A DNA stretch of 64,000 nucleotides from Piezodorus guildinii (lineage: Eukaryota; Arthropoda; Insecta; Hemiptera; Pentatomidae): contig CM041293.1 of NCBI GenBank assembly GCA_023052935.1, forward strand, positions 149,738,968-149,802,967. Direction: 5' to 3'. Made by a program: the position numbers and the translations under genes. Below, in pieces: positions 11,436 through 23,157 of the stretch; the stretch's first letter is position 1, and each line of letters begins with the position of its first letter. The notes under the pieces were generated by a model, which was not told the origin of the DNA, did not search any database, and was given only the letters and a program-made list of their open reading frames with translations.

Positions 11436-11461
11436 TTACTATATATAGTAAGTGAAAGTAA
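11436..11461 (+). mobile_element. Isolated HLE 3' terminus
   Basis: The 3' signature is present: the palindrome core TTACTATATATAGTAA followed by GTGAAAGTAA. The preceding body is not recognisable. It is either a heavily truncated copy or a solo end. Confidence 0.55.
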
Positions 11462-11729
11462 TATTACTTACCAAATCATAAGTAAGTTTCTAAAATGAAG
11501 GAAAAGTTGTTATAAACTTACACTATTAATAATTATTTCTACTTTTAGATAATTTTACAAAAACAAGTTGTTCCACTGTAAACTAAATTGGATTCACATA
11601 GAAACTAAATTAACTTTACTACATTAAAATATATTTAGAAAAAGTTCTTATAAAATTTAAAATTATAATAAACCGAATAAGATGGGAATCGTTAAACATA
11701 AAAAACAAATAAACTAATCCGATTTTTGA

Positions 11730-12106
11730 TTATTTGACCAATTTATGAGTAAGATCATGAGGTACCCATGTGTTGAGCTTTTTTACTTTCCCAATACACT
11801 TTAAATGTCTTGAAACGGTTGATGCACTTGCATTTAGTTGTTCTGAGAGTCCTTTAACTGTTTGGTAGGGGTTTCCTTCTACTGTATGTATGAGGACTTC
11901 ATTGTCTATTACGGACGGAGGTCTTTCTCGGGTAAGTTTTCCAAGTCAGTATCCCCAACTAAAAACTTAGCAAACCAACAGCAAATGGTCCGTTCATTAG
12001 CATTCCCTTCCGCAAACGCCTTGAAAATATATTTAGCGGCCTCAGCTGCTGAATGGCCGAGTTTAAACTCGTACAAAAATATTACTCGAAAATCGCGTGT
12101 TTACAT
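11730..12106 (-). pseudogene. mariner transposase N-terminal fragment (cecropia/mellifera-like)
   Basis: Read on the minus strand, the peptide begins M-stop-THARF-like, then VIFLYEFKLGHSAAEAAKYI, NERTICCWFAKFLVGDTDLE, a frameshift and stop, then VIDNEVLIHTVEGNPYQTV, ASASTVSRHLKCIGKVKKL, NTWVPHDLTHKLVK and stop. These are both helix-turn-helix motifs and the WVPHEL linker of a mariner transposase, about 120 residues. The catalytic DD34D domain is absent and terminal repeats were not found. There is a stop right after the start codon, so it is dead. The plus-strand frame at 11862-12140 is its shadow. Confidence 0.85.
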
Positions 12107-13299
12107 GTTTATATTTGGAGGTATACTAAAAAGTGGGTAAATGATTGGGAAGCTAATGTTTATAATACAAAGGTAGAGGATTAGTAACTGTTTACTATAA
12201 ATATGTAAACATTCGGAAGAAAACATCAGAGACCTGCAAAATCCTTTATGTATTTCAGAAACTATAAAAACGGACATTTCATGTGAAACAACCCAATACA
12301 ATACTAATTATATTTGGCACCTCAGTTATATTTGAGTACCCACATCCATACCGTATCTTTCTTTCAAAAAGTCGTTGTTTTTAAGATTTATTAGGTTTTA
12401 AGTGGTAAATGAATGTTTTATGATAAGTGTAATAGATATTTTTTAGCTAAATCATTTGTATGCAAAATAAAAAAGAAGAAATCGATATTTGTACAACGAT
12501 GTGTTGGAAAAACGAGGAAATATAAGAAACAATAATTATTTACATGTGTTGATAAAATTTATACAGGACAATAATTTCCAAGTAGAGTAGGTTAATATTG
12601 AAACACACCAATGAACCTATTGCCGATTCAGATTTCGTAGAAGTACCTATGGCAGGTTTTGCTTGGGGCAAGTTATGAATGTTCTGTCATCAACTGTAAG
12701 ACTCGCCTACATACAAAGCCCAATTAGTGTAAAAGCCCTTTGAGTGCCCTATAATTATCTATATGACCGTAATCAAACCTTGTTAATTAAGGCTTATCTA
12801 AGCTGAATGGAATCGCAATTCTTTTCACATGGATGAATCCAAACGGTTAAAAGCAAGCTGGTAATATAGACCCGAATAAAGATAAGAAATATTGATTTAC
12901 AATCATTTATGATATCATTCATACAAATTAATTCTTATTTATATTACTGAAAGAAATTTACATCCTAAAGAAAAACCAATTTTGACATTTTTTGATTCAT
13001 TGAAATAATGACTCTTATCTTAATTCTAATTAAATTGAATCCGAACTTACTTTATCATAATATTTCTATGGATATTTCGATGAAGTATTCCTTCTCTGCT
13101 TCAATATTGAAGGTATGTTTTTTGAAGACCTTCAATCGGTTTTAGAATATTTCTCAGAGAGGGTTGTTCATCCTCAATACCAATCTTCTTGGAAGTCCCT
13201 AAGTTATTGATAGACTTCCTCAATAGAGTTTAAATAATCATTTTCTCCTGTTTGAAGTTCTGTTTGTCGAGTATAGTGGGTGGGGTAAGTAATGAGATT
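12107..13299. other. Intergenic DNA, no gene recognised
   Basis: No frame over 60 codons carries a recognisable motif. 12590-12760 is slightly less AT-rich and unexplained. Confidence 0.4.
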
Positions 13300-13352
13300 T
13301 CTCAAACAAGATGTCTATATAATTCGGATTTATATAGACAACTTGTTTGAGA
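13300..13352. repeat. 22-bp inverted repeat (hairpin)
   Basis: 13300-13321 and 13331-13352 are reverse complements with one mismatch, separated by nine bases (ATTCGGATT). It would form a stable hairpin. There is no T-run or gene that would make it a terminator. Confidence 0.8.
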
Positions 13353-13505
13353 ACCGTATAAACTTTTACTTGTATACAGTTTTAGCATCGAGAATAGCAT
13401 TTTCGTTCCAATGCTAATTAGTAGAGGAGAGTAAGTAAATATGGGCTACCATTTTGTTATTGTCACAAAAATAAAAAAAAATATTAAAAATTAACCATTT
13501 ATTAA

Positions 13506-13880
13506 CGTCAAAACAATCCCACATACAATAATAATAAAAAAAATACATATTTCACCAATATGAAGGATAAAATAGAAAAAGAAAATAAACTTCATACCAT
13601 TTATAAAATAGATTGTAAAAATTGTCAAAAAACTTATATTGGGGAAACATCAAAAATGTTAAAGACTAGATTAAAACAACACATTTCCAATTGCAAAAAT
13701 ATTAAAAATATAAATCTTACAGCTTTATCCAATCATAGAATAACTAACAAACATGAATTTAATTTTGAAAATATACAAATACTTAATACAGAACAAAAAA
13801 ACAAAAATAGAAAGATACTAGAGTCAATCAATATAACTAAAAACATAATAAATACAGTAAATTACAGAACAGATTTTTAA
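13506..13880 (+). pseudogene. Penelope-like element, GIY-YIG endonuclease domain (3' coding fragment)
   Basis: The open frame runs from just after a stop at 13503 to a stop at 13878-13880, with its first ATG at 13560. The peptide shows a GIY-YIG nuclease fold: HTIYKIDCKNC (GIY strand with the CxxC usual in PLEs), TYIGETSKMLKTRLKQHI (YIG strand, catalytic Arg, His), then a lysine/asparagine-rich tail ending NTVNYRTDF. In Penelope-like retroelements this domain lies C-terminal to the reverse transcriptase and nicks target DNA. The RT is missing, so this is the 3' end of a 5'-truncated copy. The downstream (TA)n and hammerhead-like motif at 14957 fit a PLE terminal region. Confidence 0.85.
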
Positions 13881-13984
13881 AAAAAGTCAAAATTATGCAG
13901 ATATAATTAATAAATTGAATTTCTGATTTTAATTGATAAATAAAAATAAAATAAATAAAAATTATGTGCATGTGTTTTTGAATG

Positions 13985-14525
<541 letters not shown>

Positions 14526-14760
14526 TATCTAACCTAAATAAAAATTATGTTGTGGATATTTGAAAACATTGATTAGCACAAGAAAAGTATTAGATAAAGA
14601 CTATTTTAGTATACATGATAGTTGCAAGTGCACAGGAAAAATTAATATGTGATAGTGAAAAGTCACAATTTGATAGAATTACTATTCATATATATGAACT
14701 TAATACGAATAAATTATAATATTAAATGACCTATATTGAGATACAATATGGAAATAAATG

Positions 14761-14763
<3 letters not shown>

Positions 14764-14832
<69 letters not shown>
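14764..14832. repeat. (TA)n microsatellite
   Basis: Uninterrupted TA dinucleotides run for nearly 70 bases, followed by TAATAA. Confidence 0.95.
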
Positions 14833-14835
<3 letters not shown>

Positions 14836-14956
14836 ATAAACAGAATGTAAATAGTTTAAATGATAAATTGTTTCTAATTTATAGATAATATGTTCTAAAT
14901 GTATATATAATTAGTTATAATATGTATTCAATTATATTTTAGATAATATTGAAAAT

Positions 14957-14988
14957 CTGAAGATGAGGCATAGGGTACCTCGAAACGT
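14957..14988 (+). ncRNA. Hammerhead-like ribozyme core motif (PLE-associated)
   Basis: The sequence reads CTGAAGA, one T, GAGG, a nine-base loop, CCTC, GAAACG. The CUGANGA and GAAA boxes and a 4-bp stem II of a hammerhead are present, but there is one extra base before stem II. It lies downstream of the PLE endonuclease domain; hammerhead ribozymes are known in PLE terminal repeats. Stems I and III and a cleavage triplet could not be placed confidently, so activity is doubtful. Confidence 0.4.
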
Positions 14989-14999
14989 AATAAGAATTA

Positions 15000-16463
15000 T
15001 TTTTGACATGTTTTGATAAATAAATATATATAAACATAATTAGAAGAGAATGTTCCAATTGATATAATCATATCCTAAATTACTCCTATATAATAGTAAT
15101 TGATATAAAATCCCACATACATTTTTAAAGAGCTAGGTAACAATCTTCTCTTCTTAATATTATAATATATAAATTGAGCATTAATTAAAATATTAAAATA
15201 GACGCTAACTATGGAACATGTACTCAAATATGAGCTACAAGTAGAAACTTTTAATATCTCGTACGAAAATAACAATTATAAATATTTATCTAATAAGAGA
15301 TCAAATTACCTTGGTAGATGGAAGAAATCACATAATTTAATGACAAAAATCATATATCTAGGTGTCAAACTCTAGCCCAGCACAGTCATTATGCGATCAG
15401 AAACCTGAAAAAACCATCACAAACCACTTACTAAAAACCATAAATAGAACCATATAACCAACCGCCTAAGACACTAATACCTAAATGTGGACTGGTCCAT
15501 ATTCAGGACCATAGTCATAGCCCATATTTAAAATTCTTTACTATAATCAACTCAATCATATACAGCAAGCAATAAATCGACCAAAAATCATAAAATTAAA
15601 CTTATCATCTGCAATAAAACACATAGTTACAGTATTTAGACCTGATTTTCATTAATTTAAAAGAGATTGATATATACAGCAGACATTTTTTTTACAGCAG
15701 CAACACAAGTATGGCCGACACTGGCAATAGCTAGCAAATGACTAGAATGAGTGAGTGTGATGCAGGAGCAAATGAATGCGATAGACGATCGTCATTTGTT
15801 GCGTCTTTCAATTGTAGGTTTTCGAGAATAGGTTTTCTTGCCCATATTAAAGCATTAGCCCACATTTAGATACTCTCCTCTAATATTGTATATTTTTTTT
15901 ATTTTCTTAAAAAGGATTTACATCATGAACCGTATCCCAAATATTCAAAATACTTTCTTTTTTTTTTTAATCCTTATTTTATTAGTTTTTCTGGTGACAA
16001 TAAAAATAACCCTTTTATTATGATTATATGGGCAACGATGAGTTAATTTATGTATTTTTTATTTAGATGTGACTTTATTTGCTGAATAATAGCTATTTGT
16101 ATTTATACTATGCCTAGAATATTTTCTATTTACAATCTTACAATTGTGCTATTAATGCTTTGATGTGGTAATTGATACATTCCAAAGAATGTAAACTGAA
16201 CAGAAATAAAAACCGGATGAACTGTATATATATATGTTTTACTATTAAGCACAATGATATCCAACCATCACATAACTTTAATCCTGTCTATTAGAGCATA
16301 TATAATAGTACTTTCAGATGACAAAAAAAAAAAAAAAATCCATTATAAATAAGATACTGAAAAAAAGTTCGAGAATCATTTAATTTATGCAGGTTTTCTC
16401 TCAACCAATAACTGTCTGCTAATTGATGTGTCGAATAACGTTTTGATAGTATATCTTGCCACT
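15000..16463. other. AT-rich intergenic DNA, no gene recognised
   Basis: There are only short frames (for example minus-strand 15075-15275) without motifs. 15360-15620 is unusually rich in CA/AC words without periodicity. Confidence 0.4.
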
Positions 16464-17454
16464 TTTTTTTTTTTTTTTTTTTTTAATTTGTATTATTATA
16501 GTTTTTTTTTATCTTTATATCTATATTCACGCCTGTCGAAATGTATCTGACAATCAGCAAATGTGCTGTACAAATTGAGATCAGGCATGGTAGGCATCAA
16601 GAAGAAAAATGGCCAGCAGCACCCCTTCCATGGTTTTAATTTAGCAGAGGAGGTCCCTCATCCAGCTTCTCTTTAGCCTTGTTCTTACTGGCATTTCAGC
16701 TATTGACATGTCGTTAATCAGTCTATTGTCTTGTCCGTTAAGTTTACTGTGAAAACGAGAATAGAGTGTTCATATATGTTGGTCAACTGTTGGTTGTTGT
16801 AAGTCCGTATGTAGGGTTCTGTTGTTTACGTACCAAGGAGCTGTCTTAAAATTTTGAATTGAAATAAAAAAAAAATTTCGCTTTTGTATGCGAGTCTTTT
16901 TTGCTGAACCGAAAATCTGAGAATCGTAAGTCCATATTGGCTTAAAAAGGTATGTGTATGTATTCAGTTTATGTCTGATTTTTAATTTTGAAGATTTAGA
17001 CAAAAGATAGTATAGTACTTTCAGTCGGTGGTTAAGAGTCTGTCTTTTCATCTTGACATTTGGGCCAAGTCATCCTTCGATCGAGTGTCAGTCCGAGGTA
17101 ATGTACAGAGTTGGTCTGAGGAATTTGGTTGTTGTTGGTAAAAATTGGTGGGCAAGTGTTTTTTCGTAGTGTGAACGTTACGTGTTTTGATATGTCGTGA
17201 TTAAAACGAATTTTCCATAGCTTGTACCAATTTTGTAGTATTATCAAGTGATTTTGTAGAGTCAGTGAGGCCAGTATGGGATCGTCGTTTGATGTTAAAA
17301 CTGCAGTATCGTCCGCGTAAGTAGCAGTCAATGTGGTGGGGTGAATTTGTATGTCATGTGTGTATACAATGTATAGGAGCGGAGCAAGTATCAATCGATT
17401 ATAGTTAAACATTAATAATAAAGTGCAACAATTATCGATAATTTCAGGTTTCAT
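16464..17454 (-). pseudogene. jockey-B non-LTR retrotransposon, RT domain to poly(A)
   Basis: The minus strand encodes the back half of a jockey-type reverse transcriptase. 17032-17454 gives APLLYIVYTHDI, then the catalytic box TATYADDTAVLTSND, LQNWYKLWKIRFN and HYLGLTLDRRMTWP. After a frameshift, 16770-17051 continues with LNHRLKVLYYLLSK and FKPIWTYDSQIFGSAK, and 16640-16770 gives a KRSWMRDLL-like C-terminus. A T-run at about 16463-16484 is the poly(A) tail on the minus strand. The 5' end, including the endonuclease, is missing. At least two frame changes make it inactive. Another copy is at 1-400. Confidence 0.85.
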
Positions 17455-17639
17455 TTAATCAAGCGACGATATTTATTGAATTCCTTTCTTGACAAACATT
17501 TAGATATTAGCCAGTGAATAGTAAGTTATATTCAGCAGTATTTATATTATTTTTAATATGAATGAGCGGTAGGTTAATTTTCCCATTCTACTGAAACTAA
17601 TTTTAAAATGTCGATTGTAATGCTTACTAATTACTTGAT

Positions 17640-18015
17640 TTATGCGTGTTTTGTCTTTACCTAATACTGTCGGCCGATTTATATGTTTGCATGAGCTTTT
17701 GGTTTATTTTTTTCAATAAACCAACCTTTGTAATCGAAAAAAAAAAAGAAGAGAACAAAAAAAGAAAATTAATCCCTCTCAAAATTTGAGAACTTACGTT
17801 TAAAAATACGTAGAGCCATTAAAACGAATAAAAAAATCCGTTTGTCTGCCGTCCGCGCCTTTTCTTCGAAACTGCAGTACCAATTTTGTTTTTAATTTTG
17901 CATAAAAATATTAGGGCATCTTACGATGATCCAACACTTTCAACACCTATACGTTGATATCAGCTAATTACTTATTAAAGCGACAATCGATTAAATTGGA
18001 TTTAATTCAACAACT
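17640..18015. repeat. Repeat family B, longest copy
   Basis: Landmarks 'cttttggtttatttttttca', 'aacttacgtttaaaaatac', 'aaaaaatccgtttgtctgcc', 'tagggcatcttacgatgatc' and 'gttgatatcagctaa' recur at 18165-18320 (first half) and at 31965-32150 plus 32720-32890. It has no coding content. The termini are not defined. Confidence 0.65.
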
Positions 18016-18164
18016 CAATTATTTTTTAGGGCAATGAAAAACTTTGATGAGTTTTTAACCAAGATACCGCGAATATTTGTGGAAAAAAATAAAATAAATT
18101 AAAATTAAATTTTACTTTAAAATACGCTCTTATATCGTTTTTTTTTTTAAGTTAGAGAAAAATA

Positions 18165-18320
18165 TATAACGTCAGCTAATTTATATGTTGCATAATCTTT
18201 TGGTTTATTATTCTCAACAATGAACCTTTCTAATCGACATATAAAAAACAAAAAAACATTAACTCATATCAAAATTTGATGGTTTACGTTTCAATATACG
18301 CAGAACTCATAAAATAATTA
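18165..18320. repeat. Repeat family B, second copy (first half)
   Basis: 'tcttttggtttattattctc', 'caaaatttgatggtttacg' and 'cgcagaactcataaaa' match the copy 500 bases upstream in the same orientation, so the two form a local direct repeat. Confidence 0.6.
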
Positions 18321-18797
18321 ATAAATATAAAATTTTGTGTTGTTAGTGGTGTTCGATAGAGAATTAAATTTCCTACAAAAGGGTCATTGTAATTGGTTCA
18401 GAAATAGCAAATATGCAGCGTTTTGAAATTAGCAGTGGTCATAGAATATCTTAGGCTGTTTCCTTTGAATCATTTATTGCATTCATAATCGCTTAACTGC
18501 CTATAAATAGCTATATAAATAAATACACTATAAATAACACTTATAGTTATTCGGAAATAATAAAGCGTTGTGTAATATTTTTTTTAATATTGCTTGCCTA
18601 TAAGATACCAGAAAAAAACGTTTTCTATGATTGTTAAACATTGTTAATACAGCGCATGAATTATTGATAATTTTGATGTAAATTCTATCAACAGAGGTGT
18701 AAGTATTCTAATAAAATTTTGGAAAATATTCGGATTTTAGTTAGCCAATTGTACTTTTTATTCAACAATATTTATTACTGGTTTTTATTATGAAAGA

Positions 18798-19076
18798 GTG
18801 TTGATAAGGATTTATGGGGCCCTAGAAAACACATGCATTTTCGGACCATTTAATAAAGTGGGATTCGATAAATTTTGTTCCCAGAATTTTGAGGTCCGTC
18901 GAGATTTAAAATCAGGCGATCCCCAATTCCAATTTGCATTTAATTTACGAGTGGAACAAGTCATTAGAAATGTAATTTGTACTGAAAAATGGTGCACTAC
19001 TGGCGTTACAAGTATGCTTTTGTCTTTACTGCTGATTCGTATTATTTCCAGAAATAGAGCTGAAGTAAAATATTAA
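18798..19076 (+). pseudogene. RTE-like non-LTR reverse transcriptase fragment
   Basis: The peptide LIRIYGALENT, then FEVRRDLKSGDPQFQFAFNL and RVEQVIRNVI is a recognisable, degraded form of the RT segment that normally reads 'VRRGLRQGDPLSPLLFNL.LE.VIR' in RTE-type elements. The QGDPLSP box has become SGDPQFQ. Only about 60 residues are clearly related; the YADD box is not present downstream. The minus-strand frame at 18812-18997 is a shadow. Confidence 0.7.
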
Positions 19077-19097
19077 CAAAATTGATTAGGTTGATCA

Positions 19098-19109
19098 TAT
19101 ATATATATA

Positions 19110-19143
<34 letters not shown>
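19098..19143. repeat. (TA)n(TG)n microsatellite
   Basis: A short TA run followed by GTATG and about 15 GT units. Confidence 0.95.
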
Positions 19144-19146
<3 letters not shown>

Positions 19147-19409
19147 ATTCATTTTAATATATCTACAGTAAAGGGATCAAATATGAGAGGAATACAAATT
19201 AATCATACAAACTTATGATTTTTAAGTACTTCTTATCTCACGCTTAATTTATATTCTTGCTGTAGACGTTCCCTAAAGCAGCTAACATTCTTCTACAGAA
19301 GTTCTGTGTACATAAAGTTTGTTCACATGCCTTGTATTAGTACATAAGGATGTTATGATAATTCTATATGAAATCCTTTGTTATTATTTACTGAGACAAA
19401 AAGGTTATA

Positions 19410-19681
19410 TACGAAATAAGCTAAGCGAATAAAAATTGTATCATCTTCGCTGCTCCCACGCGGTGCTGGTTCGAATCGTGGAAGAGTGTAAATTATCCTA
19501 GCCGTTTTTCGGAGTGTATAACCTTTAGATATTGCATTAAATGTTGTAAATATTGTATAGTTTGAATAAATGAGTTATGGGCCACGAAGGTAGAAGCTGT
19601 GGAGGTGTCCGACTTGGATCCATCCGAATAGATCAAAATGGAGAGCGTTGTGGTAGCCTTCGGTGAAAAAAAAAAAAAAAA
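19410..19681 (+). mobile_element. tRNA-derived SINE-like element (family S2) with poly(A)
   Basis: A-box-like TAAGCTAAGCG (from about 19416) and a clear B box CTGGTTCGAATCGTGG (about 19463) sit about 40 bases apart. The body runs to a poly(A) tract at 19665-19681. A polymerase III head plus an A tail is the SINE plan, but no second full copy is in the window. Confidence 0.55.
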
Positions 19682-19915
19682 TCTTTATGGGCCACTTTGT
19701 AGAGCAGAATAAATGAAAATCAAGGAGGCTCTAGAAGTGTTGATGTAAGAAAAGAAGATGGCACCAAGACCTTCTAGTTTAGAACATTTTTAGAGTACTT
19801 CCAAAGGGAAGCTTCTCTGCAAGTGTAACATGATTTTATATATTTTTACTCAGATTTACTTGTTGTATTCTTTTATACAGTTGTAAATAGCAATAATTTT
19901 TTTTTTATTGAAAAT
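19682..19915 (+). mobile_element. jockey-A 3' untranslated tail
   Basis: The words 'ccaagaccttctagtttaga', 'gaagcttctctgcaagtgt' and 'tatacagttgtaaat' match, inverted, the tail of the copy at 29530-29690 and the plus-strand tail at 41380-41510. Only the last ~230 bases of the element are present, so it is an extremely 5'-truncated insertion. It sits directly after the SINE poly(A). Confidence 0.65.
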
Positions 19916-20391
19916 ATGTTCTTCTGCGATATGTGATGATATCAGCTCCGATCAGACTTGCGACATACAGCTGATGGTAGAAGTTGTGGTACTATAACGA
20001 GCAGCACTAGGACTAGGACACATTGGGCTGGAGCCAGGGCGATCTCAATACCGAGGTATAAATCAAGCTGCGGGCAGAGCGCCACCTCCGCCGTGTTCTT
20101 CCCTTGTTAGTGGCCGCTCTTTCTTGTCTTCCCTTCTCTCCTGTCTCCTTTCATAATAGTGCGTCACAGGCCTTCTAGGAATTCGCCTCACTTTCGCAAG
20201 ATTTGATCTGGAAGAGTTTTACCTTAATATCCTATGTCTTTTATATATTTAGAACTTAATTTAACCCTTACGGATCGTAATTATTTATGCTAAATGACGT
20301 GTGTTCATATAAGAAACTCTAATAACAATAATGATAAGAGCAAATAGAGTTTGACTTGTACAATATCTTATTTTTGCGTACGCTAATTCAC
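19916..20391. other. GC-richer island, unassigned
   Basis: 19920-20230 is far less AT-rich than its neighbourhood ('gggctggagccagggcga', 'gcagagcgccacctccgcc'). It has no long frame. It could be a decayed retroelement 5' region or a host regulatory segment; I see nothing decisive. Confidence 0.3.
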
Positions 20392-20565
20392 AAAAGAGGA
20401 AGCCTCCTACGTCTAAGATTGTGAGACCCTTCAGCCAACTAGTGGCCACTTACAAATATAGGCGTCGAAAGTGATGACCCTACCCTATAAAATTTATCGA
20501 ACAACGCGAGTATATTATCCCACAAGAATCCTACACGGCCTATCGCACCAATATAAGTAGAATAA
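20392..20565 (+). mobile_element. SINE family S3, body fragment
   Basis: 'gtgagacccttc', 'agtggccacttacaaa', 'ataggcgtcgaaagtgatga' and 'atcgaacaacgcgagtatat' match 27170-27260 in order. The tRNA-like head is missing. Confidence 0.65.
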
Positions 20566-21918
20566 TTTACTCTAAGACAGTCCATACTTACGTTTTTATC
20601 TTTACTGTATTATTTTTCAAGCTTTCAGATTCACAAGCGCCGTGTTGATCTGCGATTTTCTTATAACAATTGTTGAAAACTTATTAACTTTTAATTATTA
20701 AGTCATTTGATTGATAATATTCTCAGGTTTAGCTTGCTAGTCAAATTTGATTTTAAAAAAATTATCACTTCTATATCCATCTATTTTATGGCGCTATCTA
20801 TAGAACAAAAATACAAATAATTCCTTTTTTTAGTTTTGATAAGACAAATTAACCAAATTAATTGAGCTCCTTAACAATGAAAACGGATCAAAGGCTGCGA
20901 ACAAAGATGTTTTCACATATATTCCAACCAAAGAAATGTAGAACTCCATGTAGTTGTGATACAAGCTTACAGCAATTATATTTGACATCAAAATACTACC
21001 GTATTAACTCAGACGTTATAATAGTTGGCTGTTATTTTATTTTTATGTGTTGGACAATTGGCTGTATTAACGAACATTACAATTTAAATTACGTCATAGT
21101 CATTCATCAAAAAAGTATAGCTTAAATATTTATATGTATATTATTTTAATATCATTTAGATTTAGATATCCAATGTTTCACACCGATCCAGTAAATAAAC
21201 GTTGCCTGATTTTTTTTTTCTCCACTGATTTCCCGACAAAAAGTAAATCCTCAAGGAATTAAGTTTTATTCTATCCTACGTTTTGTTCTTCCCTGGCCCA
21301 TTGGGCGATGAATACATTAGTTCATCTATCTTAGTTCACACCATATTTTTTTTTTATTTTAGCTCAGTATCCTGAGAAAAACTCAGGGTGTAACACCTAG
21401 AATAACAATATTTACTAATTTATCCAAAAATCCTATGCTCTCCTTCATCAGCTCCTAGAACTGGCCAAGTTGTCTAGCTCTTAACATTTTCTCTAGTCTT
21501 TGACTAGGGCTACCTTGTGTATGGGGACAGTCTGGTAAGCAGAAAATGAAGAGACTTATGAATTGCTTCATTGGATTTATGATTAGTATCTAACATGTTT
21601 CTAGTTGGTTTTACCCTATTATCATAGAAAGAAACTTCTCTCCTTTCCTCCATAAATCATATCTCTACATCTATAATGAGTTAATCCCGGGTTAATCTGT
21701 TGACCGTTAAAAGCTTAGATCTCAGTCCAATGTATATATTCTTGTTCATGAAATTTTATCTAACAAAAAAGCATTTAAACGTCTATCCTTGTTCCGAAAT
21801 ATCTAACTGAACTTCATACATAAAACCCAGTCTTTAACTTCATTTAATTGTTAATTATTTGAGTTTTTCCGCATTTATTTCCTTTATTATTTGTTATATG
21901 TGTATAGATATAAATGGC
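20566..21918. other. Intergenic DNA, no gene recognised
   Basis: The 87-codon frame at 20862-21125 has no recognisable domain or supporting context. 21360-21720 is slightly less AT-rich and unassigned. Confidence 0.35.
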
Positions 21919-22195
21919 CTAGCGGAATAAGCATGTGAAATAGGTCCCCACGTAATGTACAACCAAACATAAATCACTGATTCACACCCACGAGAAACCA
22001 CATTTTGTAAAATTTTAACACATTATCCTTATGGTAGGATGAAAGAACAACAAAATTGTTTTCTCCTGAATAGTTCAAACGATTTCTTCGAAAAAAATAT
22101 GTTAGGAACTTTTAAAAAGAGATTCAAATTTTTTTTTTTTTTTACAAAAGTGTGAGTCAATTATTTGTAGATTTGTCTTTGTTTTTGAATTTGTA

Positions 22196-23096
22196 TTGGG
22201 TTGATGCAAAATTAATGCAGGTTTTTAGTAGGTATTGTAAATACGCCATATCTTTACTTTAACCATATATATTTAATCAAAATAATTTCCATCTGAATCA
22301 ATGCACTTTTGCCAACGTTCAACAAGCTTTCTTATTCCACCAGAAAAAAAATCCGAATCCCTGGACTCATTGAAATCACGAAAAGAATTTTCAATGTGGT
22401 CCTGGTTTTGAAAATTTTTCTCCCTTAAAAAGTTGTCCAGATGCCTGAAAAAGTGGAAGTCTGTAGGAGAGAGGTCAGGTGAATAAGGCGGATGTTGGAG
22501 AACTTCGTAGCCCAACTCGTGCAGTCGTCGAAGCGTTGGTTGTGCAACGTGTGGTCTGGCGTTATCGTGGAGCAGGATCGGCCCCTTCCGAACGTCTTCC
22601 CTGTCATCAATGCTGGGCAAAGACGTTGCAATTTTTGAGTTCCGAGTTCCGCCGCCATTTCTCGTGTGGTTTTGGTCTTCTTCCACTTTTGACCTCAGCT
22701 GGTCGTTGTCCAGAGCAAGATGACGGCCCCGACCTTCCTTGTCTTCGAGGTCGAAATCTCCTCTGCGAAACTTCTGGAACCAACGCTGCACCGTGCACTC
22801 ATTAATAGCCCCCTGACCCCACACTTCATTAATATTACGAGCCGTTTGCGCAGCGCTGCGCCCTAATTTAAATTCGTAAAAATAAATTTGACGAAAATCG
22901 CACTTTGACATTTTCGATTCAAGACCTTTGAACACACTGAACAAAACGATTTTACTAAACAAATTCATGGTGAAAGAGAGGGTATTAGATAAGGTTTGTT
23001 TTGGTATAATAATGATCAATGTTAGGATTAGCTTTGTTTACACAATTGGAATTAAGATATTGCAATAGAGGAAACCTGCATTAATTTTGCATCGAC

Positions 23097-23100
<4 letters not shown>
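22196..23100 (-). mobile_element. Internally deleted mariner, copy 1 (905 bp)
   Basis: The ends are inverted repeats: TTGGGTTGATGCAAAATTAA at 22196 and its complement ending at 23100 with one mismatch. A TA stands on each side, as expected for mariner insertion. It is shorter than the usual ~1.3 kb because the centre of the transposase gene is missing. A (TA)n tract lies directly on its right side (23101-23151). Confidence 0.92.
22273..22911 (-). pseudogene. mariner transposase, internally deleted and locally frameshifted (cecropia type)
   Basis: The likely start is the ATG giving MSKCDFRQIYFYEFKLG; an in-frame ATG farther upstream exists, but family proteins start here. The N-terminus keeps both helix-turn-helix regions (QTARNINEVWGQGAINECTV, VQRWFQKFRRGDFDLED). 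After about residue 79 a segment is read out of frame because of a 5-base loss and an 11-base gain relative to the copy at 50973. The frame is then restored at GPILLHDNARPHVAQPTLRR. The second and third catalytic aspartates (HDNARPH and SPTDFHFF) are 35 positions apart (34 residues between), as in DD34D enzymes. The first catalytic Asp region is deleted, so it cannot transpose itself. Confidence 0.9.

Positions 23101-23151
<51 letters not shown>
23101..23151. repeat. (TA)n microsatellite at a mariner end
   Basis: TA repeats begin exactly at the mariner boundary. They probably existed before the insertion or grew from the TA duplication. Confidence 0.95.

Positions 23152-23157
<6 letters not shown>

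Noticed and set aside
22479..22805. 108-codon plus-strand frame (and its equivalent at 51268-51588, minus)
   Set aside because: It is the antisense shadow of the mariner transposase; both copies show it only because the transposase is conserved.
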